Origin: Plasmodiophora brassicae
Lineage: Eukaryota > Endomyxa: Phytomyxea > Phytomyxea > Plasmodiophorida
Length of the DNA stretch: 64,000 nucleotides
Direction of reading: 5' to 3'
Assembly (NCBI GenBank): GCA_036867785.1
Contig: CP145409.1
Coordinates: 1-64,000 of the forward strand
The stretch's first letter is position 1; each line of letters starts with the position of its first letter. The position numbers and the translations under genes are program-made. Positions 53,889 through 64,000 of this stretch are shown here, one piece after another. The notes beneath the pieces were generated by a model that ran no database searches, was not told the DNA's origin, and saw nothing but the letters and a program-made list of their open reading frames with translations.

Positions 53889-54686
53889 TCACGATCTGCT
53901 GGGTTTATTGATGGACGTGACCAGGCCGGCGAGGACGGGGCCGGCGGCCGCCGCCGGGTTGGATCGGTGCAGCAGGCCGGTGACGACGGCGCACCATGGC
54001 GCGTATCGGGTCGGCGTCCAGGACGCCATGCCGACGTAGAACATGAACGAGTTGATCTGGTGCAGGCGCCCGCGGGGCACGAGCCTGGGCAGGATGCAGG
54101 CGGCCGGCACGCACGCCAGGTACTGCTGGATCCAGTACCGCCATCGGACGCCGCATGCGCGCGTCAGGAAACAGGTCGTGGCCCGGTACGCTTGGATGTT
54201 GGCCGTCAGGGCGAGCGCGCTCCAGAACGCGTCCCGAATAACGCGACCGACCCGTCTGACGCTGTACCGACCGCCAAACAGCATCTGCACGGTGAAGATC
54301 TTGAGGTACATGACGAACAGGAGGCGGGCGGCGCGCACGAAGTTGGGCAGCAGGGCCTGCAGGCAGGCGTCGGTTTCCGGGTGCATCACGCGACAGGGCG
54401 ACGGGTCTGTGTCGGATGTGCCCCACGGCTGCGTCACGACGTAGGTGGGCGAGACGAGCCCGGCCATGAGCGTGCGGAACCCGCCGACCGGCCGCCCCGA
54501 CAGGCGTACCAGCTGCGTGATGACGATGGGCCCAATGACGAACCCTTGCAGGTTGGCAGCAGACAGCGGGATGGACGGATGCGCCCTCTGGAAGACCGTG
54601 TGCCACATGGCGACGATGGCCACCTGGCGCCAGTCCACATTGGGCACCCGCATCATCAGCATGGCGGTGGGCAATCGATCGCCCAC
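53889..54686 (-). CDS. Polytopic membrane protein, TMEM135-like
   Basis: An open frame of ~265 codons; its left edge is a GTG, so the true start is an internal ATG (MLMMRVPNVDW) or an upstream exon. It has a His/Pro-containing repeat pattern (HPSIPLSAANLQGFVIG; MHPETDACLQALLPNFVRAA) and several hydrophobic helices (LFVMYLKIFTVQMLFGG, YWIQQYLACVPAACILP, ASWTPTRYAPWCAVVTGLL). The order resembles TMEM135-type peroxisome/mitochondria-associated proteins, but I am not certain of the family. It lies ~120 bases downstream of nothing on its own strand and upstream of the S28 gene. Confidence 0.5.
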   Translation of the reverse strand: MGDRLPTAMLMMRVPNVDWRQVAIVAMWHTVFQRAHPSIPLSAANLQGFVIGPIVITQLVRLSGRPVGGFRTLMAGLVSPTYVVTQPWGTSDTDPSPCRVMHPETDACLQALLPNFVRAARLLFVMYLKIFTVQMLFGGRYSVRRVGRVIRDAFWSALALTANIQAYRATTCFLTRACGVRWRYWIQQYLACVPAACILPRLVPRGRLHQINSFMFYVGMASWTPTRYAPWCAVVTGLLHRSNPAAAAGPVLAGLVTSINKPSRS

Positions 54687-54881
54687 TGGACCCGTGTCCT
54701 CTACCTACTGGAACACGGACGAGGGCTCTGTCCAGCGGGCGCAGTCAGTGCCAGGACCATCGGGACAGGTCACGCGGGTGTGCCATCAGCAGACGCGCCT
54801 GTCAGACTGGTCGCTCAGAGTACTATACTGTATGGCATAGTAGGGGCGAGGTTCGATCATTTATGAAACGCATGCCACGCG

Positions 54882-56076
54882 TCATACTGCATTGTCGGGA
54901 GCGGTCTCGCCGCCGGGCGTGTCGGTGGTGCCGTCGTCGTCGAGTTTGTCGGTGTCCGGCTCGTTGAATCGCCGGCGGACGCTGCCCACGAGCATGAAGG
55001 CCAGGTAGACGATGGTCAGGACAAGCAGCGTGCCGCCCACTGAATCCCATGTGCGACGCGCCTCCTTCCCTAGGACAAGAACGGAGCAGTCAGTACGTAC
55101 GTCTGGATGGGCCAGCGTCATCACGCGCGTGACATACAGAACGACTGGTCGTACGGGGCCGTCCCCCTGACCAGCGTGTAGAACATGTTCACTGCAAACG
55201 ACTTAGTGGAACCGCTGCCGAGCGGACAACGCTGCCACAGTACCTGGCATGTAGCAAAGTATGGGGACGAATGCCAGGAACGCGTGAGACCATTCCAGAC
55301 GGATCTTGTTCAACAGGACGTACTCGACAAGGATGACCAGCGACTGCAGACCGTGCACGTTGACTAGGAAGGGCCATAGTCATCGTCACGCCTAGCCGAG
55401 GGGCAATGCCGAACGTGTTTACCGCAGATGAACAGGGCGTGGACACGCCCAAGCTCGCTGGGCTCCTCCCTGATCGACTTGCGGATGGCATCCATCCAGA
55501 AGGCGATCGTGACGAATTGCGACAGGAACAGGGAGATGATATAGATCGTATAGGTGACCGTCCCGTGGTACGACTCGACGATGGTGGCCGAGTCCGCCCA
55601 GTCCGACAGCGGGTTGCCGGCCAGGTTTGCCGCCAGGCGGTACCCGGATGCCAGCATCGACAGCAGGAAATGCAGCCAGACGAAGGAGAAGCACCAGTTC
55701 GTGACTGGCCCCATAGTCAGCAACACTGTCCGCTGGCGCGGTCCATCGCGGGGCACCTACGGTACATGTAATAGTCGACGGGGCTGGTGATGTTCCACTC
55801 CTTCTCCGCACTCGTCTGGAAGAACTGGTACATTTGCATGCCGGTCGCCCAGCTGATGTACAGCAGGACGGAGAGCCTCCACCGGAACAGTGCCCGATCC
55901 GACAGGTAGTACGACGTTACCAGGTTGACGGCTTTGACGTCCGGGTACCTCATGAAGCGGACTAGGCAGTTGTTCACCTTCACGGGCCGCACCGTGGTCC
56001 CGCCGACTTCCACCGGCCCGGGACCACTGGTGATGTCCTCTACACCGTCATGTGCGCTCGCACTGTCGCTGGCCAT
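54882..56076 (-). CDS. Polytopic membrane protein, AIG1/rolling-stone-like pattern (multi-exon)
   Basis: The ATG at 56076 begins MASDSASAHDGVEDITSG. Exons then carry membrane helices: RWRLSVLLYISWATGMQMY; TNWCFSFVWLHFLLSMLASG; TYTIYIISLFLSQFVTIAFW; HGLQSLVILVEYVLLNKIRL; WSHAFLAFVPILCYM. After an intron at ~55190-55250 comes VNMFYTLVRGTAPYDQSFC, and the final exon has GGTLLVLTIVYLAFMLVGSV before an acidic tail ending at 54882. The HG...LVEY...W.H...Y...RGT.PY layout is seen in AIG1/FAR-17a and rolling-stone-type families. Which one applies is unclear. Several small introns are implied. Confidence 0.6.
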
Positions 56077-56329
56077 CGACGGGTGGCAGCCCTCCCACAG
56101 ACCGATCTGAGCGCACGTGCGTCGGGCACCGAGCAAGCGCGTCTCAGAATAGCGGACTACCAGGCGGCGGCCGCCGCATTGACGGCATTGACCGCCACGG
56201 GCCACCGCAGTTGGTCACCGAACGTCGCCTTGACGGCGGTGACCTACGGAAATAGACCACTGCCCGGGAATAGGTACATAGCCTCGTCCGTTTGTCGGTC
56301 GGGTCGTCCATCCTGCGTCGTGCATAATG

Positions 56330-57320
56330 AAACTGTATTACGGTTATGTTCAAGGGCCGGCATGGCCATCGATGCGGGAGGCGATCATGTCGGTCATCGT
56401 GGGCGTGCAGGCGCGATTGCCCAAGGCAGCTACCCGGGCCAGGGCGGTGCAGGCCTCCACTGGTTCGTGCTGGCAAGCGGCAACAAGCATGTCGTCGATA
56501 TCGTCGCTGCGTACGTAGTAGCCGCTGGCCCATTCCTGTAGGTTGCAGTACTGTCTGGCGGCCTCCAACGCGTTGCAGGAGTCTCCCGTGTACTAGCAAA
56601 CATGGACGCACATCAGTATTCTGTGGCCACGACAGCAATAACAGGCTCGACTTGACGTCCTACCAGGTAGTGATGCCACAGCAAGCGCAGGACGATGCTG
56701 GAGGCCCTGCTATCGTCGGCGAATCGGCCAAGAACGACCTCCAGGTCCTGTTGGTATTCGCGGAGCCATCCACGCGCGTTGTATGCCGGACGCATGGGAC
56801 CGAAGCACGATGCCAGGCGCACGCCGATGGAATCGGGTACCCATTCATCCGGGGGCGGGCAGTATTGCCAATCGACCAGGCCGCCAACGCGTAGCCCCCG
56901 CTTCATCAGATCAGCGCCATCGTCCAGCTGCCCGCGTATCGCGTGAAGCATGCCGAGCCTGCAGAGCGTCAGGGCACGCGGGACGGTTCCTGGTGACCCG
57001 CAGTGCAGCACACGTTGCAGGACTGATACGGCTTCATCGGTCCGTCCAGCGCGTTCAAAACAGGCGCCAATCAGCTCAAGGGCCTGCCGCCTCGTCCACG
57101 TATCGCCCACGTCGTCCTCGTCCGCATCGAGCAATGCCAGCGCATTACGAATCGTTTCGAGAAGGGCGCCGTTCTGGTGGGCGATGCCGCCCTGGCCGTC
57201 AAGGTACGCGGCCCAGGCGATGGCTCTGGCGAGCTCGGCGGAATGGGACGGCCCCGCATCGGCCAGGACGTCTTTCAACCTCCCGACGGCGTATCGCATT
57301 CGGGCAGGATCCCCTTTCAT
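56330..57320 (-). CDS. Helical-repeat (TPR-like) hypothetical protein
   Basis: A frame from the ATG at 57320 stays open for ~235 codons, with repeated helix pairs (QALELIGACFERAGRTDEAV, LCRLGMLHAIRGQLDDGADL). An intron near 56570-56635 leads to a further exon (LQEWASGYYVRSDDIDDML). Protein-like sequence upstream of 57320 (NAWHDRVQLWN) suggests at least one more 5' exon, reached through an acceptor near 57385. No specific family is recognised. It may be a scaffold. Confidence 0.55.
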
Positions 57321-57814
57321 GCGAATGGCAGCGCTGTTCCATAGCTGGACGCGATCATGCCACGCATTCTGCTAAGAACATTAGGGCGTTGCTCGTATCG
57401 ACGACCGATGCGAACACCTTGGCCCCGTGCTTGGCGTCGATGCGGTCGCACGCGATGAGATAGTCGTTGCGAAGGGGTTCGCCACCCGCTCCACCGCCGT
57501 CGACGAACCTGCTATCACTGGACAGGAAGGCGGCTTGTCCCCAGGCGCCCCGAAACACAGGCAACCTAGTCTGCAACGGTACACGCCACAACCCGCGTCC
57601 GGCCGCCCTCAACGCCATCCTGGGACGGAATCGGGCAACGTCCTCTCCAGTTCAGGGACAAGTTACCGGCGACGGGTCCTCCATTTACGTTTCACCCAAT
57701 AATGACGCGCCCTCTCAGAGGAAGCATTTGCAAGACGACAGGGCGGCAAGCCTAGGGCGACAGCATAACGAATCCAACAGGGGCACCTCGGCAGATTTGC
57801 AGTATGATTCTTAG

Positions 57815-60011
57815 TCAGGCTGGAGGGAGCGGGGCGCTGAGCGGGATACGATTAGGCGTTACGTGGGCGGGATCAGGAAGGACCTTGTACGGGTTCAGGA
57901 TGCCATTGGGATCGAACATGGACTTGATGGACTGCATGGCGTGGATGCTGGCCGCACATTTGGAGTACCCGATGCAGTTCGCTTTCATCAGCCCCAAGCC
58001 TGCTACGCGTTCATACTCGACTCGTATTTGGAGGCACAAGCCACCCGACCGTGCTCAGCGCTGACGCTGCCTTTCAGCGACGATGTAACCTCGTACACGT
58101 AGGGTTCAATCAGGCGCTGCACGTCCGGGCTGTAGGTCTGGCTGACAATGTTCAGGTGCAAGTTGGAATCGCCAAGGTGCCCATAGCCGCAGACGTGCTG
58201 CTCGTCAATAACTCCTGATAGCCTGCGAGAATGCCGTCAGATACAATCCTGTTATTTCCGAATGCGTCCAATTAACGCACCGCTGTCGCATGTCGGTGAC
58301 GACGTCATACATTCTGGTGACAGGAACGGAGACGTCGTACTTGAACACGCACCCTTCTTTCGTTAGACACTCCGTAATGGACTCTCTGAACTTCCACAGA
58401 GATTCGAACTGGGCTTTATCCTGCGCCGCGTTCCGGGTGCGGTAAGTCACGCAACCGTCTTCTGCCCAGACATCAATCACGAACCTGAGCGATTGTGCCG
58501 TCCATAACTAGGGAGCGATCCATGAGGTCGGACAAAAGGTCGCCGACTCGTGTTGAATCGCTCTCCTCACAGAACCCGGAAGCCTCGAGAAGCTGAACGA
58601 GGAGCAGTATCGGTACAAAGCGCGGCATCTGCCACTCCCCAACGTACCATGTAGAACGGGTACGAACGCTCAAGTGGGTCATGGGCACCAGGCAAATGCT
58701 TCAGTACCATATCAAACGACGCTCGGTCCTGGAAGCAACGAAAGGATCATGTGTCAATTCGGCAGTCGTGTTACATTTCCGACGGGACATACCTCGAACT
58801 CAATTGCTGACAGAATTTCGCCGAGCTCGGCACGAGTGCGCTTCAAGACCTCAAGGACCTTCAAACGGCATCCGTCAGGACACGGAGCGGAACTGTGTTC
58901 TGCCCAGCACGCCCGACCTTGGCGAAACTCTCAACGCCAACGAAGGCCAGCTGTGCCGTCGTGGGCCGACGGGGCACCAGGATGGCAACCTTGGTAATCA
59001 CACCTAGGGTGCCTTCGCTGCCAATCATCAGCTGCTTCAGGTCGAACCCTGGCACAAAGCAGCATTAGCCAGGTTAACCCGAACATCAAAGAACGGCGTA
59101 GGCAACCGGTGTTATCTTTACGTAGCTTGCTCATCGTATCGACAACGGTACCGTCGGGAAGCACAAACTCGACGCCGAGAACGTTGCCCCGCAGTGACCC
59201 ATACCGGAGCAATCGAATCCTACGATCAGCAACGGTAGGTACCCGCCCAGGCAAACAATCGACGGCCGCGACAGACCCCACCCGCCAGCGTTCGTTGCCA
59301 GATTTCCGCCAATATGGCAGGATCCTTTGGCGCCCAGATCGAGCGGCATTGTAAATCCCGACTTCGCAAGATGCCTGTCCAGCGTCTCCAGTACACATCC
59401 GGCCTCGCAAACGAGAACCTGCCCGCCGCTACACAGTAAGCATCGCTTTCCGGCTGCCATCCGCGGTATGGGGCCGCACCTGAGAGGCATCATCGACCTC
59501 AATGATGCGGTTCATGCGGTTCAGGGAGAGGACGATCTCGTCGAACACTGGGACGGATCCGCCAACGAGGCCAGTGTTGCCACCCTGGGGCACAACTGCC
59601 AGCCGCCGCCCATTACAATAGCGGAGGATTTGCGAAACCTGCCATAGTCGTAAACAGATCAGGGACGATCGTCGCGGAAGACGCCCGTACCTGGTCGGTG
59701 GACGACGGGCGCAGGACCAGTTGCCCGCTGCCTTTGTATTTCCGCTACGACGACAGCCAGCTCGTCAAATAGCGGCTGGGTTGACAGGCCACCGGGCATC
59801 ACGTTACGAGCCAGTCCTGATTGTAGGCGGCAACCTCATCGGCGTCGCGGACGACGCCGTCGTCGCCGCAGATGCCGACGAACGCGGCCAGGTCGGCATC
59901 GGTCACCGTGCCGAGGTCCGTGCGACGCGACACCGTCACGGTCGACGTCGCCAGGCCACGCCGGGCCGCGGCCGCCCTCAGGAGACGCGTCGACATTGGC
60001 GACACGCGCAT
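57815..60011 (-). CDS. D2HGDH: D-2-hydroxyglutarate dehydrogenase, mitochondrial FAD enzyme
   Basis: The ATG at 60011 starts a basic, Ser/Ala-rich presequence ([19 protein letters not shown]) typical of mitochondrial import, then [20 protein letters not shown]. Later exons carry the FAD-binding PCMH blocks: [36 protein letters not shown], then after an intron [45 protein letters not shown]. The C-terminal cap includes [13 protein letters not shown] and [14 protein letters not shown] near 57880. These match D2HGDH closely, better than D-lactate dehydrogenase. The enzyme oxidises D-2-hydroxyglutarate to 2-oxoglutarate, passing electrons to ETF. At least eight short introns are needed and not all were placed. 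Confidence 0.9.
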
Positions 60012-60211
60012 TGCCCCAGAAGCAACGCTGCTGTGGACGCGAGGGGGCGTCCCGCGTTTTTTGAACTATTAATGTCCGAACTCGAATGCTACATGGGCGA
60101 ATGGGGCGTGTGGACGTTTTTTCAGAGCGGGGTGTCGACTCGCCCGGCGGCTGTTCCTCCGAGGGTGTCCGCGTCGCTGTGCCGAACAAATCGTCCGGTT
60201 GGCGCACCCGT
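60012..60211. promoter_or_regulatory. Short divergent promoter interval
   Basis: Only ~200 bases separate the starts of the D2HGDH gene (minus) and the alpha/beta-hydrolase gene (plus), so they must share or overlap upstream elements. A T-run at ~60056-60061 and another at ~60117-60122 are the only notable low-complexity features. Confidence 0.4.
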
Positions 60212-61210
60212 ATGTCGGCTGCCGGCACGCCAACGTCGCCGGCAGTGTCCGAGTTGACCATTGCCGCGCTGGATGACGGGTTCCCAATCAAGGCGACGCT
60301 GTTCGCGCCGTCGCCTAGTGGTGCTGCTGGTCCCGCCGTCCTCGTCAGCGCGGCGACTGGCGTTCCGCGAACCTTCTACGCCGCGTTTGCCCAGTATCTC
60401 GCCGAACGGCATGGATGCGCAGTGCTGACCTATGATTACCGCGGTCTTGGCGACTCGTTGCCCGCTGCCGTCGGGACCCAGCACCCGCTGTCGCGTTTGC
60501 AACACATTCACATCCACAAAGAGTGGGCGCAGAACGACCAGGCCGCCGCCGTCAAGCACCTGCACGAGTCGTTCCCCGGCAGACCGGTCGTTCTTGTCGG
60601 TCAGAGCGTCGGATGTCATATCGCCCCACTGAACCCGCTGCGCCACCTGGTGTCCAGATACGTCTTCATCAGCGCCAACAATGCCTACTGGGGCTATAGC
60701 ACGTCGCGGCTGCTCACGTACTCGTTTCCCTGGCTGGTCGAAACGACGTCGGTTGTTGTGGCGCCTTGGCGCCCCGCTGATCGCTATTTCCCGGCCCGCA
60801 GGTTCGGGTTATGCGACGATCTTCCACTTGGCATTGCACGCGACTGGGCCAAATGGACCAGGTATCCAGAGTATTGCACTGTGGAACCCGACGTCAAGGA
60901 GCTGTATGCGCGGTTCGATCCTGGGCAGGGTAATGCCATCGCGATCGGGTTCACCGATGACGACTTTTGTGCGGGGAGGGTCGCGTTCGATTCCTGGTTG
61001 CGATTGGTGCCGCGTATGCAGGCGCCGCTGATATATCTGCATCCGCAGCAGGTCGGTCTGAAGGACGTGGGGCACATGGGCTTCTTCAAGAAGTGCTGCC
61101 AGGAAGGAGCATGGGAACCCGTTGCCCAATTTATTGTAGCGGGCGTTGAACCTCGGTTCAGTTCCGTACCTGCAGGGCAGCCATCAGAGAAAGCCAGAGC
61201 GAAATTGTAA
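60212..61210 (+). CDS. Alpha/beta hydrolase, bacterial COG4757-like
   Basis: An uninterrupted frame; the ATG at 60212 (MSAAGTPTSPAVSELTI) is preferred over the upstream ATG at 60086, whose added residues look non-coding. The core has ATGVPRTFYAAFAQYLAERH, VLTYDYRGLGDS, the nucleophile elbow VLVGQSVGCHI (Ser in GxSxG, ~60605) and a late DVGHMGFF (catalytic His, ~61075). An acid candidate lies in GFTDDDFC. This order with ATGVPxxFY is typical of the bacterial COG4757 hydrolases of unknown substrate. The absence of introns and the bacterial-type layout make lateral transfer possible, though intronless genes also occur elsewhere in the window. Confidence 0.85.
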   Translation: MSAAGTPTSPAVSELTIAALDDGFPIKATLFAPSPSGAAGPAVLVSAATGVPRTFYAAFAQYLAERHGCAVLTYDYRGLGDSLPAAVGTQHPLSRLQHIHIHKEWAQNDQAAAVKHLHESFPGRPVVLVGQSVGCHIAPLNPLRHLVSRYVFISANNAYWGYSTSRLLTYSFPWLVETTSVVVAPWRPADRYFPARRFGLCDDLPLGIARDWAKWTRYPEYCTVEPDVKELYARFDPGQGNAIAIGFTDDDFCAGRVAFDSWLRLVPRMQAPLIYLHPQQVGLKDVGHMGFFKKCCQEGAWEPVAQFIVAGVEPRFSSVPAGQPSEKARAKL

Positions 61211-61619
61211 CCCAACTACCGACTTGTACGTTCGCAGGCTGATCATGGTTGAGCGAGTGTTACTATACTATTGTTGGCGTTGCACACTGTTAGCATGTCA
61301 CGTAAATCGTTGCTCCCATCTACCGGGTTCCGGCAGCACGAACCTCCACATCCCTCGGCAAGGCAACCACCGCAGACTGGCCCATGTCGGCGCGGAAGTA
61401 GCACGACAGTTTCCAATGCCGTTAGGCATTCGGCCTCGAAATCGTGAACGTCGCGCCACGGCTCGAACAAGTTCTAACGGGCCGTGCTGTACAGCGGTAT
61501 TTGTAACGGAAACCTGTACAGATATATTCCACCAAAGCGACGCGCTGGAACTCGACTGGCTCACGCTGCGTGTTGCAACGTCAGGCGTAGAGCCGTCAGC
61601 CGGCACGCACCCGCGCAGA
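61211..61619. other. Intergenic region
   Basis: There is no supported gene between the hydrolase stop and tRNA-Arg. Short open frames on both strands have no recognisable content. Confidence 0.5.
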
Positions 61620-61692
61620 GCTCCTGTGGCCCAATGGTTAAGGCGCGTGCCTACGGAGCACGAGATTCAGGGTTCGACTCCCTGCAGGGGCT
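61620..61692 (+). tRNA. tRNA-Arg (ACG)
   Basis: A 73-base cloverleaf: acceptor GCTCCTG/CAGGGGC (one G-T pair), D-arm with GGCCCAATGGTTAAGGC, anticodon stem CGTGC/GCACG around loop CTACGGA (anticodon ACG, read as ICG), and T-arm CAGGG-TTCGACT-CCCTG. There is no intron. Position 73 is T, which is unusual for tRNA-Arg. Confidence 0.92.
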
Positions 61693-61779
61693 GCACCTGC
61701 ATTTTTGCCCGCGAACCGGACACGAGGCCCTGCGAGACGAAAGCGCACCGGGGACTGGGGGTCGCAAACATGTCTTTTG

Positions 61780-62182
61780 CAGTTGCAGTGCAGAAACCGA
61801 GTTGCTTTGACCTCGCAGGCGTCTCCAGCATGTCTCGTTCCAAGTCCACGTCTGGATTCCTGAGGAGCTTCGCCATCATTGTGGATTGGAGTGTTCGTTA
61901 CTCAGTCTTGGCGTCATCAGTGCGACTGCGCTGGAGCAGGTTATCGAGGAACGTCGCACCCGTCTACACGTCCTGCCTCGACCTGCACGTTAATTACTGA
62001 TAAGCACGACGTTCACTGCGCAGGTTTGAGCCTGCCACAACGGTCAGCGACTTGCGCCTCGCGGAAGGATCGTTGGTATAACTTCGCGCTACGCTTCCAA
62101 ATGGACGGCGCGTCCTCGGTGCAGGCACGGGTTTGTCAAGAATGGAGGTAATGGTAAAATCGGTCCGATAAAGAGCCTCGGA
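61780..62182 (+). repeat. Left arm of a long imperfect inverted repeat
   Basis: About 400 bases whose reverse complement matches 62434-62838. Clear shared blocks include CGAGTTGCTTTGACCTCGCAGG, the GCAGGTTTGAGCCTGCCACA segment and GAATGGAGGTAATGGTAAAA. The arms differ by many substitutions and small indels. The outer end lies ~90 bases downstream of tRNA-Arg. Confidence 0.88.
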
Positions 62183-62433
62183 CGATCGCGGCACAGCTGG
62201 GGGGTGTCCCGACTTATTCACATGTGGTTTCCAAGTTCCTGACAACACCAAGATCAATATGTACTCGAGGTCAGCGACCATGTTAGATGGACGGACAGGA
62301 GCGGGGAGAGAAGCAACGCCCCGGAGGGTGTTCTTTGGCTAGAAATGCACCTGCGGTCAATGCAGAGATCGAAAAGCGAAATGATGACACAAACCTTGGA
62401 GGCGGGAAGCTGAGTCTTATTCCGACATGATCT

Positions 62434-62838
62434 CTTCCGAGGCCTTTTAGGTTTTACCATTACCTCCATTCTTGACAGCACCCGTGCCTGCACCGTACCG
62501 AGGACGTCCCATCCATTTGGAAGCATAGCGCGAATACCAACTATCCTTCTGCGAGGCGCAAGTCGCAGACCGTTGTGGCAGGCTCAAACCTGCGATACTG
62601 AACGTCGTGCTTCTCGGTATCATGCAGATCTACAGGAGGTAGAACGTGTAGACGGGTGCGACATTCCTCGGTCACCTGCTAGCTCCAGCGTAGTCGCACT
62701 GGTGACGTCAAGACTGAGTAGCGAACAATTCACTCCACAATGTTGGCGAAGCTCTTCAGGAACACAGACGTGGAATTGGAACGAGATACGCTGGAGACGC
62801 CTGCGAGGTCAAAGCAACTCGGTTTCTGCGCTGCAAAT
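62434..62838 (-). repeat. Right arm of the inverted repeat
   Basis: The reverse-complement partner of 61780-62182, with a ~250-base unique spacer (62183-62433) between the arms. On the plus strand of this arm a 36-codon frame starting MLAKLFRNTDVELERDTLE matches, residue for residue with substitutions, a minus-strand frame of the left arm (MAKLLRNPDVDLERDMLE). Confidence 0.88.
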
Positions 62839-63172
62839 ATAAATTGTTGAACAACAGTACTATCGAGGCGTTCCCGCGAGAAGGAACACGACCAATACTT
62901 ATTCTTCATACAGCGATAGGAGAGAAAACCCACCCCCGGCGATTGCGACGATCATATACGTCGCGACAGACGCCGCCATACCGCTCCACCTACGGCCGCC
63001 ACAGAATCAATTCGACTCGCTTGCCCATGAGGGGTCCGACTCCGTGAACCCCCAAAAATCGGGCGACGAATCGGTCAAACGACAGTCCGAACGACCCCCG
63101 GGGGTGAATCACACACACAGCCCATCTCGCAGACAGACGATGGTACGCGGCATGCAGGTCAATTGATACAGT
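62839..63172. other. Intergenic region
   Basis: AT-richer sequence without a supported gene lies between the inverted repeat and the 3' end of the oxysterol-binding-protein gene. Confidence 0.5.
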
Positions 63173-64000
63173 TTAGAACGCATTTGATGATGACGTTACG
63201 CTGGCACTTCCAGTTGCGTTGCCTTCCGAGTTCGACGAATCGTCTTCGCCTAAATGGTCTTCGTCTGCCCGCTGCTCATAGCCCTGTTTTCTCAGGGCAC
63301 GATCGGCACGTTGCGCGTCCTCCAGCTCGACCTTCTTTGTCTGTGCCAGGTCGAAGTTGCCCTCGGCGAGTGCGACCAAGTCAGCCCTAAACCTGGAGTC
63401 CGACGGCAGCGGGTCCGCTACCGCCTGCGCAAAGACGTTGCTTTTGACGCGCGCATCGTACAGGACCGTGCCGTTGCTCTTGACCTCGTTCAGCCACGAT
63501 CCTTCTACCTGGGCGACCCTCGATCCCTTTCTCATAATGTCGCCTCGGAATATGTCTGAAGGCGACGAGCTCGATACGAAGAAGCTCCTGTAGACGAATG
63601 TTCAGCCACGGTGACGACCGACCACAAAGGCGCATTTCGACATTACTTTAGGTAACTAACGCCATCGGGGTTGAACACGATTTTGCAGTCCAGCTCGTTC
63701 CTCCTGTCTGCGACCTGCATTTCTCCTAGGTACTCTGAAATGCGATCGCCGTACCTATCCGATATCAGTCAGCATGGCGCTTCAAAGACACGCATGTCAG
63801 TTGCTTACAGAATCCCACTTAGCCACAAATAAGGAAGAGTGTAGGACACGCGGGAGCCATCTTGAAATTCAACAACGTTCGGCCCGCTTTGCGATCTGCG
63901 AAGCCAATGAGTCGACAGCCACGGCCGAACCGATGCGAACTACGTTACCCTTTCAGACAGTTCCCCCGCCACGCTGCCGCGAATGTCGCATACCCATACA
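63173..64000 (-). CDS. Oxysterol-binding protein-related protein, 3' part (runs off right edge)
   Basis: Reading on the minus strand from the window edge, exon pieces give VVEFQDGSRVSYTLPYLWLS, then RYGDRISEYLGEMQVADRR with CKIVFNPDGVSYLK, then an exon with VAQVEGSWLNEVKSNGTVLY. The typical ORD C-terminus follows (LPSDSRFRADLVALAEGNFD, AQTKKVELEDAQRADRALRK), ending with a Ser/Glu-rich tail and TAA at 63173. The DSRFRxDLxAL...A...K..LEExQR block is diagnostic for ORD proteins, which exchange sterols and PI4P at membrane contact sites. The N-terminal half, including the EQVSHHPP motif, lies outside the window. Introns of ~50-60 bases separate the pieces. Confidence 0.88.

Noticed and set aside
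53643-54866. 407-codon plus-strand frame opposite two minus-strand genes
   Set aside because: It is antisense to the S28 signal-peptide exon and the membrane-protein helices, and its own residues are low-complexity Arg/Gly/Pro.
1-64000. CRISPR arrays, prokaryotic operons, Shine-Dalgarno sites, riboswitches
   Set aside because: The window is eukaryotic (telomere, GT-AG introns), and no spaced direct-repeat array or prokaryotic signal was seen.

Overview
This is a eukaryotic chromosome end. Bases 1 to about 254 are telomeric repeats (CCCTAAAA, i.e. TTTTAGGG on the G-rich strand), and the rest is a compact, GC-rich, gene-dense arm. Most genes are split by very short GT-AG introns. The ones I could place by reading frame are 45-97 nt, mostly 50-72. 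The gene set (AP-2, COPI, TRAPP and Mediator subunits, a ciliary protein, an intron-bearing tRNA-Tyr) points to a flagellate-forming protist. Telomere unit, base composition, intron size and mucin-like surface proteins would fit a phytomyxean rhizarian such as Plasmodiophora; that assignment is inference.

Layout. 0-3.5 kb: telomere abutting a 5'-truncated LINE-type retrotransposon. 3.7-10.9 kb: probably one very large nuclear-type gene of unknown function ending in a divergent ubiquitin-specific protease domain. 10.9-14.3 kb: mostly empty subtelomeric DNA with a decayed LINE copy. From 14.3 kb ordinary genes begin: AP-2 mu; a RING/TRAF zinc-finger/MATH-like protein; a SAM-domain fragment; a DExH RNA helicase; peptidyl-tRNA hydrolase 2; a PH-like plus tandem-RyR-domain protein; two tandem GPI-anchored mucin-like genes sharing promoter motifs; CFAP144; an EF-hand/tandem cyclic-nucleotide-binding protein; a zinc-finger/TPR protein; a PH-STE20-like kinase; a poly-Q protein; an extensin-like membrane protein; a DUF2062 protein; an unknown; MED18; BET3/TRAPPC3; tRNA-Tyr; an ankyrin-DCD protein; epsilon-COP; an S28 serine peptidase; two polytopic membrane proteins; a helical-repeat protein; D-2-hydroxyglutarate dehydrogenase; an alpha/beta hydrolase; tRNA-Arg; a long imperfect inverted repeat; and the 3' part of an oxysterol-binding protein running off the right edge.

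The genes form no operon-like pathway, but several themes recur: vesicle traffic (AP-2 mu, BET3, epsilon-COP, oxysterol-binding protein), signalling (kinase, cyclic-nucleotide/EF-hand protein, RyR-domain protein, TRAF-like E3, USP) and cell surface or secretion (two GPI mucins, extensin-like protein, S28 peptidase). Splice junctions were placed by eye from frame continuity and family resemblance. Exact starts and small exons are the least certain part.
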